Source of the DNA: CAWDMN01 sp963803155
GTDB lineage: Bacteria; Acidobacteriota; Terriglobia; Versatilivoradales; Versatilivoraceae
NCBI GenBank assembly: GCA_963803155.1
Contig: CAWDMN010000037.1
Span: 1-64,000, forward strand
Length of the DNA stretch: 64,000 nt
Direction: 5' to 3'
Positions 7,742 to 15,647 of this stretch are shown one piece after another. The position numbers and the translations under genes are program-made. The first letter of the stretch is position 1; every line of letters starts with the position of its first letter. The notes under the pieces were generated by a model. That model was not told where the DNA came from. It made no database searches and was given only the letters and a program-made list of their open reading frames with translations.

Positions 7742-8950
7742 CTACCGGATCTGCTGCAAGTAGATGCGCAGGGCGCGCGCCAAGTCCCAGCCCAGAGCGC
7801 GGGCCGACTCGGCCGTGACTGGCTTGCCTCCCGCGTTAGCGTACGGGATCTCAATGGAGCTGGCAATCAGTACGCCGGGTTGCTCAGAGGCCCACATCTC
7901 GAACGATTTCAGCGAGCCCGAGTCTGCCGCGGAATTCCAGGACGTCCCAAACGGCAAGTTGTTGCTGCGGCGGTAGACCAGGGAACCGGTCTGGACAGAT
8001 TCGAGGATCTTCGAGAACTGCTCGACCCGGCCCCAGATTTCCTGGTCGCGGCCGCCGATGAACTGGATGTCTTCATGGTTGTCGTTGCGATCCTTGCCGC
8101 GAATGTACGGACAGTGCATGTCGAGAGCGAATTTCAGCCGGCCTTCCGACCAGCGTGGGACAAAGTCGCGCAGAGCCCGAACGGAGGAGTAAATGCTGTC
8201 GCCGGCATAATCGCGGTTGTGGTCGTGCGGACGACGGTTCTTGCCCTGATCCCCGTCTTCGACTCCGTCCTTGTCCATAAAGGGAACAACGAGAAACTCG
8301 ACGTTCTCGCGGAACCAGCGGCCATCCCCTGTGGAGCCAAGAATCGATTCAAGGATGCCTTCGAGGCTATAGCTGGCGAGGCTTTCGCAGGCGTGGTGGC
8401 GCGCAGTGAGCAGCACACGCAGTGGGGCCTTGCCGTCGAGTCGGCCGAGTCGGAGTTTTTCTATGCCACGTCCCATCTTGCTTTCTGCCAGCACGCCAGA
8501 CTCGAGCGCCGAATTGCCGCAATGGCGCTTAAGGAAGGCGTGCAGGTCAGACTCGAAATACGGGATTGTGACAGAGAAGCGGACCTCGTCGATGCCGAAC
8601 GGAACGCTGTAGCGAAAGCGCGATCCCTCGACAGCTTCGGGGCCAAGCCAGCGCCAGCTGCGGCCGTGGTCCGTGCTTATGGCCGGGCCGCGCACGCCAA
8701 TGACATTGCCATTCGTGAATTGGACATCGAGAGTTTTTCCGGCCGCGCCGCTTACACGGAAGGACCAGTAGAACCATGGGCCCTCCGTATCGCGCAGGTC
8801 TTGATGGACTCTAATAGTGTCACCCTCGACGGAGTCGACGATGATGTTGCCGCCGGGGATGCCTGCATCGACCAAGATGGCGGCGATGCCGACGGAGGCG
8901 AACATGGTGAGTAGGAACGGGATGGCGAGCAGACTCAAAGTAGCACGCAT
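7742..8950 (-). CDS. M14-family zinc carboxypeptidase, secreted
   Basis: About 402 residues. The chosen ATG (8950) follows GAGGAG by 10 nt and opens on a signal peptide (MRATLSLLAIPFLLTMFASVGIA). An N-terminal beta-sandwich-like region (about residues 25-130) precedes the M14 peptidase domain. Zinc ligands are HxxE in ARHHACESLASYS and the later His in LDMHCPY. RPHDHNRDY holds the substrate-binding Asn-Arg, and SSIEIPYAN carries the probable catalytic Glu. It should trim peptides or amide-linked groups in the periplasm. The 313-bp gap to the FAD oxidoreductase start holds nothing I can identify. Confidence 0.85.
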   Translation of the reverse strand: MRATLSLLAIPFLLTMFASVGIAAILVDAGIPGGNIIVDSVEGDTIRVHQDLRDTEGPWFYWSFRVSGAAGKTLDVQFTNGNVIGVRGPAISTDHGRSWRWLGPEAVEGSRFRYSVPFGIDEVRFSVTIPYFESDLHAFLKRHCGNSALESGVLAESKMGRGIEKLRLGRLDGKAPLRVLLTARHHACESLASYSLEGILESILGSTGDGRWFRENVEFLVVPFMDKDGVEDGDQGKNRRPHDHNRDYAGDSIYSSVRALRDFVPRWSEGRLKFALDMHCPYIRGKDRNDNHEDIQFIGGRDQEIWGRVEQFSKILESVQTGSLVYRRSNNLPFGTSWNSAADSGSLKSFEMWASEQPGVLIASSIEIPYANAGGKPVTAESARALGWDLARALRIYLQQIR

Positions 8951-9316
8951 CCCAGCGGACCTCCTCAAAACAGCGGCGCATGACCTTCGCGATATTGTGT
9001 CCGAAAGATGTCGCGCCCTTGCTGGTGACAAGGCGCTCGGCGGAGTTGCGCATGGCCGCGCGCTGTATGGGAGCAAATTCGGGTCGGGCCTGGCAATTGG
9101 CAATTTTTGATCTGACAATGATTCCTCTTAGTTCCATGGGCGCACTGTTTGCGCGTCCGGTGGAGCTTGGGTAATTCAGCTGCCTTCACTTAATGGTAAA
9201 GCCATTCAAAAATGATCCAATAGAATGACCCTGCTTCTTCTCGAATTTCCTTAAGTATTGGCGCAAGAGTATTAAAGCAAATCTTCATGCTTGGGCCAAA
9301 TCCCTCATTTGACGGT
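8951..9316. other. Intergenic, no feature seen
   Basis: This stretch holds the 5' leader of the M14 gene and then sequence with no convincing reading frame. A few overlapping short frames lack SDs and family patterns. Confidence 0.4.
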
Positions 9317-9663
9317 GTGATCACGGATTATCATTAAGGAGCTCAATAATCGCAGTATCCAATACGGTCAAGCGGAAGATTCCGCCTACTCATCTCGGGG
9401 AAATGCTTCGCGAAGATTTCATGCCAGACTACGGATTGTCCGCGGCCTCTCTCGCCTCGGCATTGGGCATTTCCCGGCAAACCGTCAATGAGTTGCTAAG
9501 AGAACGCCGCTCCCTGACGCAAGTGATGGCTTTGAGGTTATCGCGTCTATTTGGAAACTCGCCTGAATTTTGGCTAAACGCTCAGCATTCAAGGGATCTT
9601 TGGGACTCTGAGCAACGCTATCGGAAGGAACTCTCCAAGATTCTCCCACTGAATGCCGCCTGA
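9317..9663 (+). pseudogene. higA: Decayed higBA copy (tail of higB plus start-less higA)
   Basis: Compared with the intact pair at 11494-12101, only the last higB codons survive (VITDYH and stop, 9317-9337), followed by the same AAGGAGCTCAATA leader. The homologous higA start is ATC (9349-9351) instead of ATG. The remaining 104 codons are open and nearly identical, including the HTH LSAASLASALGISRQTVNELL. An internal ATG at 9403 could still give an 86-residue protein that keeps the HTH, so an orphan antitoxin cannot be excluded. Confidence 0.8.
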
Positions 9664-9747
9664 GCCCCTCTCCTACCAGCCCAACGCCCAGCTTCAGCCG
9701 CCGAGCGAAGCGAGATCGGCTGGAGCTGGCTGGTTGGAACTTGTATT

Positions 9748-9803
9748 CTTTCTTGGAAGCTCCCCAAGCCAGCGCGGCTGGCACAACAAGATGATGAAAA
9801 TAT
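9748..9803 (+). repeat. SD-ATG mini-gene repeat, copy C (start lost)
   Basis: Codons read PARLAQQDDEN as in other copies, but ATG is replaced by AAG and the leader box is degraded (TTCTTGGAAG). It follows directly on sequence shared with the 3' flank of the intact higA. Confidence 0.65.
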
Positions 9804-9817
9804 TCATGCTGGGCGGC

Positions 9818-9898
9818 TAAGAGGTAGGGCCGGTTCGCCGAACCGGCCGCCTATGCTAGCGCAGACGGCGGTCTCGGCGAAACCGCCCTACCTCTTAG
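9818..9898. repeat. REP/BIME-like palindromic repeat
   Basis: Two arms, GAGGTAGGGCCGGTTCGCCG and CGGCGAAACCGCCCTACCTC, enclose a central spacer. Each half has its own GGTTCGCCGAACC-type dyad. A related unit lies at 23395-23476. The remainder of the gap 9664-10168 contains a leader box (GATTTTCTAAGGAG, 9916-9929) and a segment (9927-10020) repeated at 12420-12500. Confidence 0.65.
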
Positions 9899-10168
9899 AT
9901 TCAATAACATAGAGCGATTTTCTAAGGAGCCCCTTTTCAAGGCTAAAAAGGGCCATCTAAGGCCAATAATCGCCCCCTAAATTGGTTCCCTCCCGCTCCC
10001 AGTGCGGATCTTAGCTGGTCCGACCCGGCTCTCCCAGGCTCTCCCCCAAAAAATTGTCGGGATATCTCGCTCACGCCAACTCCCAATCGCGCACCCAAAC
10101 AAAAAGGCGCATCCTGCGTCCTTTAAACGCGAAATGCGACTTGTGATTTCTTTACTAATACGAGCAAG

Positions 10169-10507
10169 CTAAGAAATATCGCTTAAGAGCGGCGCAATTT
10201 GCACCTTCAGGGCCGCCGTATCTTCGGTGGCGGCAATCCAAACCATTGACCATTCTACGGAAAAATAAGCATGAATCGCAATATTGCGAAACGCCACAAT
10301 GGAATGCCATTCGATTTCCGGGTGCAAGTCCTTAAATTCTTTTGGCAGACGAGCCGACGCTTCACCGATAATTGTCAATTTGTGCAATACGGCGCTCTGA
10401 AGCAGTTCGTCGCTCAAAAAATCATCTTCCGTCTTCCCTTTTAAAAAGCGTTGAATCGACTCAATCGCTTCGACGACATCCTCAAGATAGAGTTGCTCAG
10501 GACGCAT
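10169..10507 (-). CDS. hepT: HepT-like HEPN toxin (DUF86)
   Basis: About 112 residues. The HEPN ribonuclease motif RX4H is present as RNIAIHAYF, preceded by WHSIVAF, as in the DUF86/HepT family. The chosen ATG (10507) lies inside the last codons of the nucleotidyltransferase gene, so the two overlap by 11 nt. A start 27 nt upstream would lengthen the overlap. HepT cleaves RNA and is neutralised by its MntA partner, which AMPylates the toxin in characterised pairs. Confidence 0.88.
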   Translation of the reverse strand: MRPEQLYLEDVVEAIESIQRFLKGKTEDDFLSDELLQSAVLHKLTIIGEASARLPKEFKDLHPEIEWHSIVAFRNIAIHAYFSVEWSMVWIAATEDTAALKVQIAPLLSDIS

Positions 10508-10799
10508 ATAGGACTTTGGCCTCCTGAAGGACAATCGAACGGATAGAGGGTTTAAGCCCGCCCTTCGGGACCAAATCCACTGATCTATTCACCAAGGAAG
10601 CAAGTTCAGCCTGCAGTCTGGCCAACATCAAAAACCCAACAGCGAACCCTTTTTCAAAATCCACAAGAAAATCAATGTCGCTCTCCGCCTGCAATTCATC
10701 CCTGACAGCGGAACCAAAGAGCGAGAGCTCTTTGACGTGATAACGGCGACAGATCTCGCTAATGGGTTGAATCGGCAATGTATCAAGTATTTGGCTCAT
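10497..10799 (-). CDS. mntA: MntA-like nucleotidyltransferase antitoxin
   Basis: A 100-residue minimal nucleotidyltransferase. The polymerase-beta signature GSX10DXD is complete (LFGSAVRDELQAESDIDFLVDF), with a further Asp in VDLVPK. It precedes and overlaps hepT, the usual order for this type VII toxin-antitoxin system. In known pairs MntA adds AMP groups to a tyrosine near the HEPN motif; the RNIAIHAYF of the partner offers such a tyrosine. A TATAAT hexamer on the minus strand (10820-10825) is the best -10 candidate, with a weak -35. Confidence 0.9.
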   Translation of the reverse strand: MSQILDTLPIQPISEICRRYHVKELSLFGSAVRDELQAESDIDFLVDFEKGFAVGFLMLARLQAELASLVNRSVDLVPKGGLKPSIRSIVLQEAKVLYAS

Positions 10800-11457
10800 T
10801 TCTTCTCTCTTCCTTGTTGATTATAAGCCTTCTCATTGCCAACACCAACCGGCTTCTTCTATGGGCTTCATTTATACTCCCGAAACAAGGAAACCCTCAA
10901 GCCCAAAGCCTGCTCATTCCCGCAATGATGATTTCACCAAATCGGGACAAATCGGGATCGGACCGATCGGAGTCGGACCGAGCAAGATCCCAGCTTGAGG
11001 CGGAAGAGAATAGATCTGGGGACTTTTAATAAGCCGCGAGCGTGCCTTTTCGTTTTTCAGGCTGATGGATCCCTGCTGAATAACCAATTCACAAATGCCC
11101 ATTATTGTGGCTAAAAAGGACCGTCTGAGCCTAAAAAGCATGCTCTAAATCGGTCGTTACCCTCATCCAGTGCGGATCTTAGCTGGTCCGACCCGGTTCT
11201 CTCGCATTGAGGATAGCAACATGGGAATTGCAAACCGATACCCGTGATGCTGGGCTGATCGCTCGTTGCCACTTCGCGCTTTTGGCATGGAATAGCGGAG
11301 CAACCATGCCAAGTGAAAAAGCACGAAGCGCAAGCAAGTGATCATGGGGACGGTACAATAGTATGCAGTTCAGTTTCCTGGACGCCATTAGGAGGGAACT
11401 GAGAGGGAACTGAGTGCCTGGCTGACGCTTCGGACCTGTAACCATCCAATATGATTC
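10800..11457. other. Intergenic region with dispersed repeats
   Basis: There is no gene. Positions 11100-11200 repeat the CAGTGCGGATCTTAGCTGGT segment also seen near 9998. Positions 11205-11345 hold, inverted, the repeat family found at 51235-51420 and 55085-55275, with the core CGCTTCGTGCTTTTTC and ACGAGCGATC. Confidence 0.55.
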
Positions 11458-11486
11458 TTGACAAGTGTCACGTGACTCGTTACAAT
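11458..11486 (+). promoter_or_regulatory. higBA promoter with dyad operator candidate
   Basis: TTGACA (11458-11463), a 17-bp spacer and TACAAT (11481-11486) form a near-consensus sigma70 promoter. The whole promoter is an imperfect 28-bp palindrome centred on GTCACGTGAC, so HigA (with or without HigB) could bind across -35 to -10. Transcription would start at about the higB ATG (11494), and no SD precedes that ATG, so the mRNA may be leaderless. Confidence 0.8.
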
Positions 11487-11493
11487 CCTTCCC

Positions 11494-11775
11494 ATGATCA
11501 AGACCTTCGCGGATAGGGAAACGCAACGGATCTTCGTGTCAGGAAAGGCCAAGCGGCTGCCCCCAGATCTGGTTAGAAGGGCATTGAGACGGTTGGAATA
11601 TATCGATCTTGCGAAAACCCTAAATGACTTGAAGGTGCCCCCAAGCAACCGGCTCCATGCCCTGAAAGGGGATCGAGAAGGACAATATTCGATATCCATC
11701 AACGAGCAGTGGCGCATCTGTTTTCAATTCACCGAAGGCGATGCCTATGACGTTGAGATCACGGATTATCATTAA
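11494..11775 (+). CDS. higB: HigB-type (RelE superfamily) mRNA interferase toxin
   Basis: A 93-residue toxin with the HigB pattern: N-terminal MIKTFADRETQRIF, central RRALRRLEYIDLAKTLNDLK and PPSNRLHALKGDREGQYSI, and the C-terminal WRICFQFTEGDAYDVEITDYH. Family members cut mRNA in the ribosome A site. It comes before its antitoxin, the order typical for higBA, with 11 nt between them carrying the higA SD (AAGGAG). Confidence 0.9.
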   Translation: MIKTFADRETQRIFVSGKAKRLPPDLVRRALRRLEYIDLAKTLNDLKVPPSNRLHALKGDREGQYSISINEQWRICFQFTEGDAYDVEITDYH

Positions 11776-11786
11776 GGAGCTCAATA

Positions 11787-12101
11787 ATGGCAGTATCCAA
11801 TACGGTCAAACGGAAGATTCCGCCGACTCATCCCGGGGAAATGCTTCGCGAAGATTTTATGCCGGATTACGGACTGTCTGCCGCATCTCTCGCCTCGGCT
11901 TTGGGCATTTCCCGGCAGACAATCAACGAGTTGCTAAGAGAACGCCGCTCCCTTACGCCAGTGATGGCCTTGAGGTTGTCGCGTCTATTTGGAAACTCCC
12001 CCGAATTCTGGCTGAACGCTCAGCATTCCAGGGATCTTTGGGACTCTGAGCAACGATACAGGAAGGAACTCTCCAAGATTCTCCCACTGAATGCCGCCTG
12101 A
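11787..12101 (+). CDS. higA: HigA-type antitoxin (XRE HTH)
   Basis: A 104-residue antitoxin. The helix-turn-helix is LSAASLASALGISRQTINELLRERR at about residues 30-54, preceded by the family motif PPTHPGEMLREDF and followed by LSRLFGNSPEFWLNAQ. It neutralises HigB and probably represses its own promoter through the dyad at 11458-11486. It has a good SD. It is the intact version of the decayed copy at 9349-9663. Confidence 0.92.
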   Translation: MAVSNTVKRKIPPTHPGEMLREDFMPDYGLSAASLASALGISRQTINELLRERRSLTPVMALRLSRLFGNSPEFWLNAQHSRDLWDSEQRYRKELSKILPLNAA

Positions 12102-12271
12102 TGCCGCTCTTCTGCCAGCCCAACCCCGCCGGTCAGCCGCCGAGCGAAGCGAGGTCGGCTGGACCAGTGCTGGTGGGAACTTGTATTCTTTCTTTTTCTT
12201 ATTCCAATGAGCTTTCATGATGAGTTCACTACTGCGATGAACAACAAGGAGTCCGTCCACTGATTTCGCTC

Positions 12272-12345
12272 ATCCTTCGACAAGCTCAGGATGAGCGGCA
12301 CTCCAATCCCCGCTCGTACTGAGCTTGTCGAAGTGCGAGCGGGGG
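12272..12345. repeat. Palindromic REP-like repeat
   Basis: CTTCGACAAGCTCAGGATGAGCGG and CCGCTCGTACTGAGCTTGTCGAAG-type arms form a long imperfect hairpin of a kind widespread in environmental bacteria. The gap 12102-12569 otherwise contains sequence shared with 9664-10020 (shared 3' flank of higA, and the AAGGCTAAAAAGGGCC segment) and no gene. Confidence 0.7.
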
Positions 12346-12569
12346 CATGTGCGATGAGTATGCACTTCACACCTGAATTGTGGATGCATTAGTCTCAGCT
12401 TGAACGCTCCTTGGAATTAGAAGCCCCTTTTCAAGGCTAAAAAGGGCCATCTAAGGCCAAAAATCGCCCCCTAAATTGGTTCCCTCCCGCCCCCAGTGCG
12501 GGTTATGGCAGATCCGACCCCCATCTTCAGGAGGCACTCAGTGTCTCAATGGGTTAGAATCATTCGCGT

Positions 12570-13361
12570 CTATTTTCGGACCCTATTAAGAATATTATTT
12601 TCAACTTCAGCAATTCCCGTTGGCGAAATGATGGCCATTTCCGTTTCACGATCCCACTCAATAAGCCGACTACTATGAAGCTTACCGAGAATGTCTCTTC
12701 GATAATTGGGTCGATGGGAATGCTCAGTCCACTCAAATAAATCCTCAGTAGGAATTCCTGTTTCGATATCTGAATAAAGGAGGAGAAGTGTTTGATCACG
12801 ATAACTCAAAGTTGTATCGAGAACACGCTTGCGTCCAAGCACATTCCAGATGGCTGGAAGCCTCCGCTCAGCTATTGCATCACAAAGCAACTGAGCATCT
12901 TCGATAGGAAGCCCGTGGCAAACTCTGACTAGTTCGCACATGCACCAATCCACAACACGCATAGCGGTAAGGGCATCTATTTCATTGGCATCGACCTCAC
13001 CACCAACGTGGCCAAAGTCTCGTTTGTTGCGAAGGGTATACAAGAATAGCAAAGCACGTGGCATGATCAAACGCAAACCCTCAGGACCAGCCGTTTGGTG
13101 AGTCTGCTCCAAATTCTCACATTCACCCTTAAAATTTTTTAGCCCCTTATTTAACGGAGTGCTCGTGCCAGTTAGAATATTCTGCAAAACTCGAATAATC
13201 ACCTCAGCCAACTTGCCTGCGTGGTGTCCAACCAGGTCGTGGTGACCTTCGAGAGCATGATTTTTTATAGCAGAAAAGGTTTTAACGAGTCGCTTGCGTA
13301 AGGTGTTAGGTATAGATGATAAAGCATTATCCAAACTAAGATTTAGGTTTTGTATACTCAT
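12570..13361 (-). CDS. HEPN/Abi-like protein, second gene of a split module
   Basis: A 263-residue protein, not recognised by name. The middle carries LRNKRDFGHVGGEVD, an RX6H motif in the context typical of Abi-C/HEPN domains, which in many defence and TA proteins form a ribonuclease site. The C-terminal 70 residues look like a winged helix (RRDILGKLHSSRLIEWDRETEMAIISPTG). I chose the ATG at 13361 because AAGGA lies 4 nt upstream; an ATG at 13376 lacks an SD. Before the IS256-type insertion its start overlapped the end of the upstream gene by 26 nt, so the two genes formed an operon. Function unknown; a defence role is inference. Confidence 0.7.
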   Translation of the reverse strand: MSIQNLNLSLDNALSSIPNTLRKRLVKTFSAIKNHALEGHHDLVGHHAGKLAEVIIRVLQNILTGTSTPLNKGLKNFKGECENLEQTHQTAGPEGLRLIMPRALLFLYTLRNKRDFGHVGGEVDANEIDALTAMRVVDWCMCELVRVCHGLPIEDAQLLCDAIAERRLPAIWNVLGRKRVLDTTLSYRDQTLLLLYSDIETGIPTEDLFEWTEHSHRPNYRRDILGKLHSSRLIEWDRETEMAIISPTGIAEVENNILNRVRK

Positions 13362-13377
13362 AATGTCCTTCTGCATT

Positions 13378-13385
13378 CTCGTCTC
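13378..13385. repeat. Target-site duplication, left copy
   Basis: CTCGTCTC, identical to 14784-14791. The pair flanks the IS256-type element, and an 8-bp duplication is usual for that family. Confidence 0.85.
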
Positions 13386-14783
13386 GGAAAAGTCCTAAAC
13401 TTAGTTGAAAAAGGAGCATGACCTCGCTTAAAACAGAGGTGTTTTACCGCCAAGTAAGACACTAAGATTAAGGAGATCATGCATGGGACAGAGAGTAATT
13501 CGGACCGGAAAAAGAAGCAAGGGCAAAGAGGGAAGAAAAAAGAGAGAACAAATCCAAGAGCAGATGGAGAGATGGGACAGTCGGTTTGAACTGATCCAAA
13601 TGTTGATTCCTCTGGGATTGAAAGCCGTCGAAGAAGAATTGCAGAGAGAGGTGGAACAGTTGGTGGGCCGTGGAGGAAGCCGGAGTCCAGAGAATCGGCG
13701 TTGGGGAAAGAATCCGGGATCGGTGTATCTGGGAGATCAGAAAGTCAGGGTCGAAGTGCCCCGAGTACGAAATGTAGCCGTGCGCCAAGAAGTGCCTTTA
13801 GAGAGCTATCAAGCTTTTCGAAAGACGAAAGTGATGGACCATCAGGTTCTGAACCGGTTGATCTGCGGGATCAGCCAGAGGCAATATGAGCAGGCGGCCC
13901 TCTGTGTGCCCGAGACGTTTGGGATCAAAAAGAGCAGCGTATCGCGACACTTTATTCGAACCACGGCCAAGAAGTTGGAAATCTTTTTGAATCGGGATTT
14001 GAGCCAGCACGACATCGTGGCGATTTTTATCGATGGAAAACGATTAGCGGAAATTGACATGATTGTCGCTTTGGGCATTACGATCGAAGGGAAAAAGATC
14101 CTGTTGGGATTTGTGGAAGCGAGCACGGAGAATCAACGAGTGGCCCAACAATTTATCCAGCGGCTGCTGGATCGAGGCCTAAAGACGGAACAGGAGATTC
14201 TCTTCATCATCGATGGAGCCAAAGGGCTGTATAAAGGGATCAAGACGAGCCTGGCGGAGAAAGCCTTGATTCAACGATGCCAGTGGCACAAGCGGGAAAA
14301 TGTGGTCAGCTACTTGAGCAAGGAACGAGCTCGACGGTTCCGGCAAAAGTTACAGTCGGCCTATCAGCAAACCAGTTATGAAAAGGCGAAAGAAGCTCTG
14401 GAACGAATTGCCAAAGAGCTGCGACTGATCAATGGTTCTGCGGTGGAGAGCCTGAGAGAAGGGTTAGAAGAGACTTTGACTCTGCATCGGCTGGGGTTGT
14501 TTGAAGAATTAGGCACCAGTTTTAAAACCACCAATTGCATTGAGAATGTGAATCGACAACTGGAGCGGTTGACGCATCGAGTCAGTTACTGGAAGAACAG
14601 CGATCAGCGTCAGCGTTGGATAGCCACATCGCTCCTGCAAATTGAGCCCGGGCTAAGAAAAGTGAAAGGCTTTCGACATCTAAAAGCCCTTCGCAACGCT
14701 ATGAAGAAGGAAAGCCATCCGAAATCGGATCAAGCAGCCGCTTGAGGCTTATGCTCATTTTCAACTAAAAAAGGGCTTGACCC
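13386..14783. mobile_element. IS256-family insertion sequence, 1398 bp
   Basis: The element is bounded by 8-bp direct repeats. Its ends form an imperfect inverted repeat: GG...CC...TTAGTTGAAAA at the left and the same block inverted at the right. It encodes one full transposase. The insertion replaced the last 13 codons of the gene on its right and separated it from the gene on its left. Confidence 0.88.
13483..14745 (+). CDS. IS256 family transposase
   Basis: A 420-residue mutator-type DDE transposase. Catalytic positions are visible: Asp in VAIFIDGKRLAE, Asp in ILFIIDGAKGLYKG, and Glu in TTNCIENVNRQLERL. The family C-x2-H signature is present as QRCQWHKREN. The N-terminus is basic and helical. 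AAGGAG precedes the ATG by 7 nt. It is intact and the element has clear ends, so it is probably recent and possibly active. Confidence 0.93.
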   Translation: MGQRVIRTGKRSKGKEGRKKREQIQEQMERWDSRFELIQMLIPLGLKAVEEELQREVEQLVGRGGSRSPENRRWGKNPGSVYLGDQKVRVEVPRVRNVAVRQEVPLESYQAFRKTKVMDHQVLNRLICGISQRQYEQAALCVPETFGIKKSSVSRHFIRTTAKKLEIFLNRDLSQHDIVAIFIDGKRLAEIDMIVALGITIEGKKILLGFVEASTENQRVAQQFIQRLLDRGLKTEQEILFIIDGAKGLYKGIKTSLAEKALIQRCQWHKRENVVSYLSKERARRFRQKLQSAYQQTSYEKAKEALERIAKELRLINGSAVESLREGLEETLTLHRLGLFEELGTSFKTTNCIENVNRQLERLTHRVSYWKNSDQRQRWIATSLLQIEPGLRKVKGFRHLKALRNAMKKESHPKSDQAAA

Positions 14784-15647
14784 CTCGTCTCGGTCAAGTT
14801 TTTTATCACGCACGAGCCGAAGCATTGCAAGACGTAGCTGGGCTGCACCGATATTGAAGCCACGTTTATTCTTCAGATATGTCTGTACTTCAGGACCGGT
14901 TTTCCCTTTATCAAAGAAGCCGGACTCTATGAGACTGAGAATAGCTCCTTTTGGTCCAACTATACTTTTTTTCGCTACTCTTTGATCGGGCACATTCTTC
15001 TTTTTAGTTTTTCTATCTCTATTCTGCTTACCACCATTGTTAGTCGAGATATCATTATTAGATTTAATAGCAGTCTTTTTGGTTCTCACTTTTCTTGTAG
15101 AGGTAACCGCCCTTGATAAATTATCTCCTGAATCAAGACGCGAAAGATATTCTTCGCCGGGTGCCATTATTTTATATAGAAATCCCTGCCCATCAGGTGT
15201 TCGATTAACTAGAGTAGTTGCTCTGCCTAACGCCATACCGATTGCTTCCTTGGTGGTTTTCATACGAAATTTATCTGTGAGGATTCTTGCGATTGCACTA
15301 GGAGTAAGCCCATCAATATGATGATCCTTGAGTGCTATCATAAGCACCAAGAGTGAGCGATCTAGAACCTTACTTGCAGACAAAATACCTGGGTATTGAG
15401 TTGAATCTATTTTTGAAAGTAAATCTGCAATTGAGGAATTTGTCGCTTCAGTGTCTAATGCCAGATTGTTTCTATTGGTCTCATTTTTTTTCTGGGGTGT
15501 AGGCACGTAATCTGATTTCGGGAGCCTAGCAAGAAGATCAACTGCTCTATTAAAAGCGGCCTCCTGTAGATTTTTCGGAACTTGCTGGGCAATTTCAGAC
15601 GCCTGTTTAAAAAGTTCTTTAAGATCTGGCGCAGTCATTTTACTCAT
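14730..15647 (-). CDS. Double winged-helix protein, C-terminus replaced by IS
   Basis: About 305 residues as it stands, function not recognised. It has a helical N-terminus, then a first winged-helix-like domain (VLDRSLLVLMIALKDHHIDG, TPSAIARILTDKFRMKTT, about residues 100-170), a very basic linker (KKTAIK..., KQNRDRKTKKKN) and a second winged-helix-like domain (ILSLIESGFFDKGKTGPEV, LRLAMLRLVRDKKLDRDE). The ATG at 15647 has GGAG 6 nt upstream. The last 17 codons come from the IS; removing the IS restores an ending of 13 codons (NAEGHYEYTKPKS) that overlaps the next gene. Probably a DNA-binding partner of the HEPN/Abi-like protein. Confidence 0.7.
   Translation of the reverse strand: MSKMTAPDLKELFKQASEIAQQVPKNLQEAAFNRAVDLLARLPKSDYVPTPQKKNETNRNNLALDTEATNSSIADLLSKIDSTQYPGILSASKVLDRSLLVLMIALKDHHIDGLTPSAIARILTDKFRMKTTKEAIGMALGRATTLVNRTPDGQGFLYKIMAPGEEYLSRLDSGDNLSRAVTSTRKVRTKKTAIKSNNDISTNNGGKQNRDRKTKKKNVPDQRVAKKSIVGPKGAILSLIESGFFDKGKTGPEVQTYLKNKRGFNIGAAQLRLAMLRLVRDKKLDRDEGSSPFLVENEHKPQAAA
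14784..14791. repeat. Target-site duplication, right copy
   Basis: CTCGTCTC, the partner of 13378-13385. Confidence 0.85.

Noticed and set aside
7625..8914. A 429-residue plus-strand frame
   Set aside because: It is antisense to the M14 carboxypeptidase, whose zinc motifs and signal peptide are clear.
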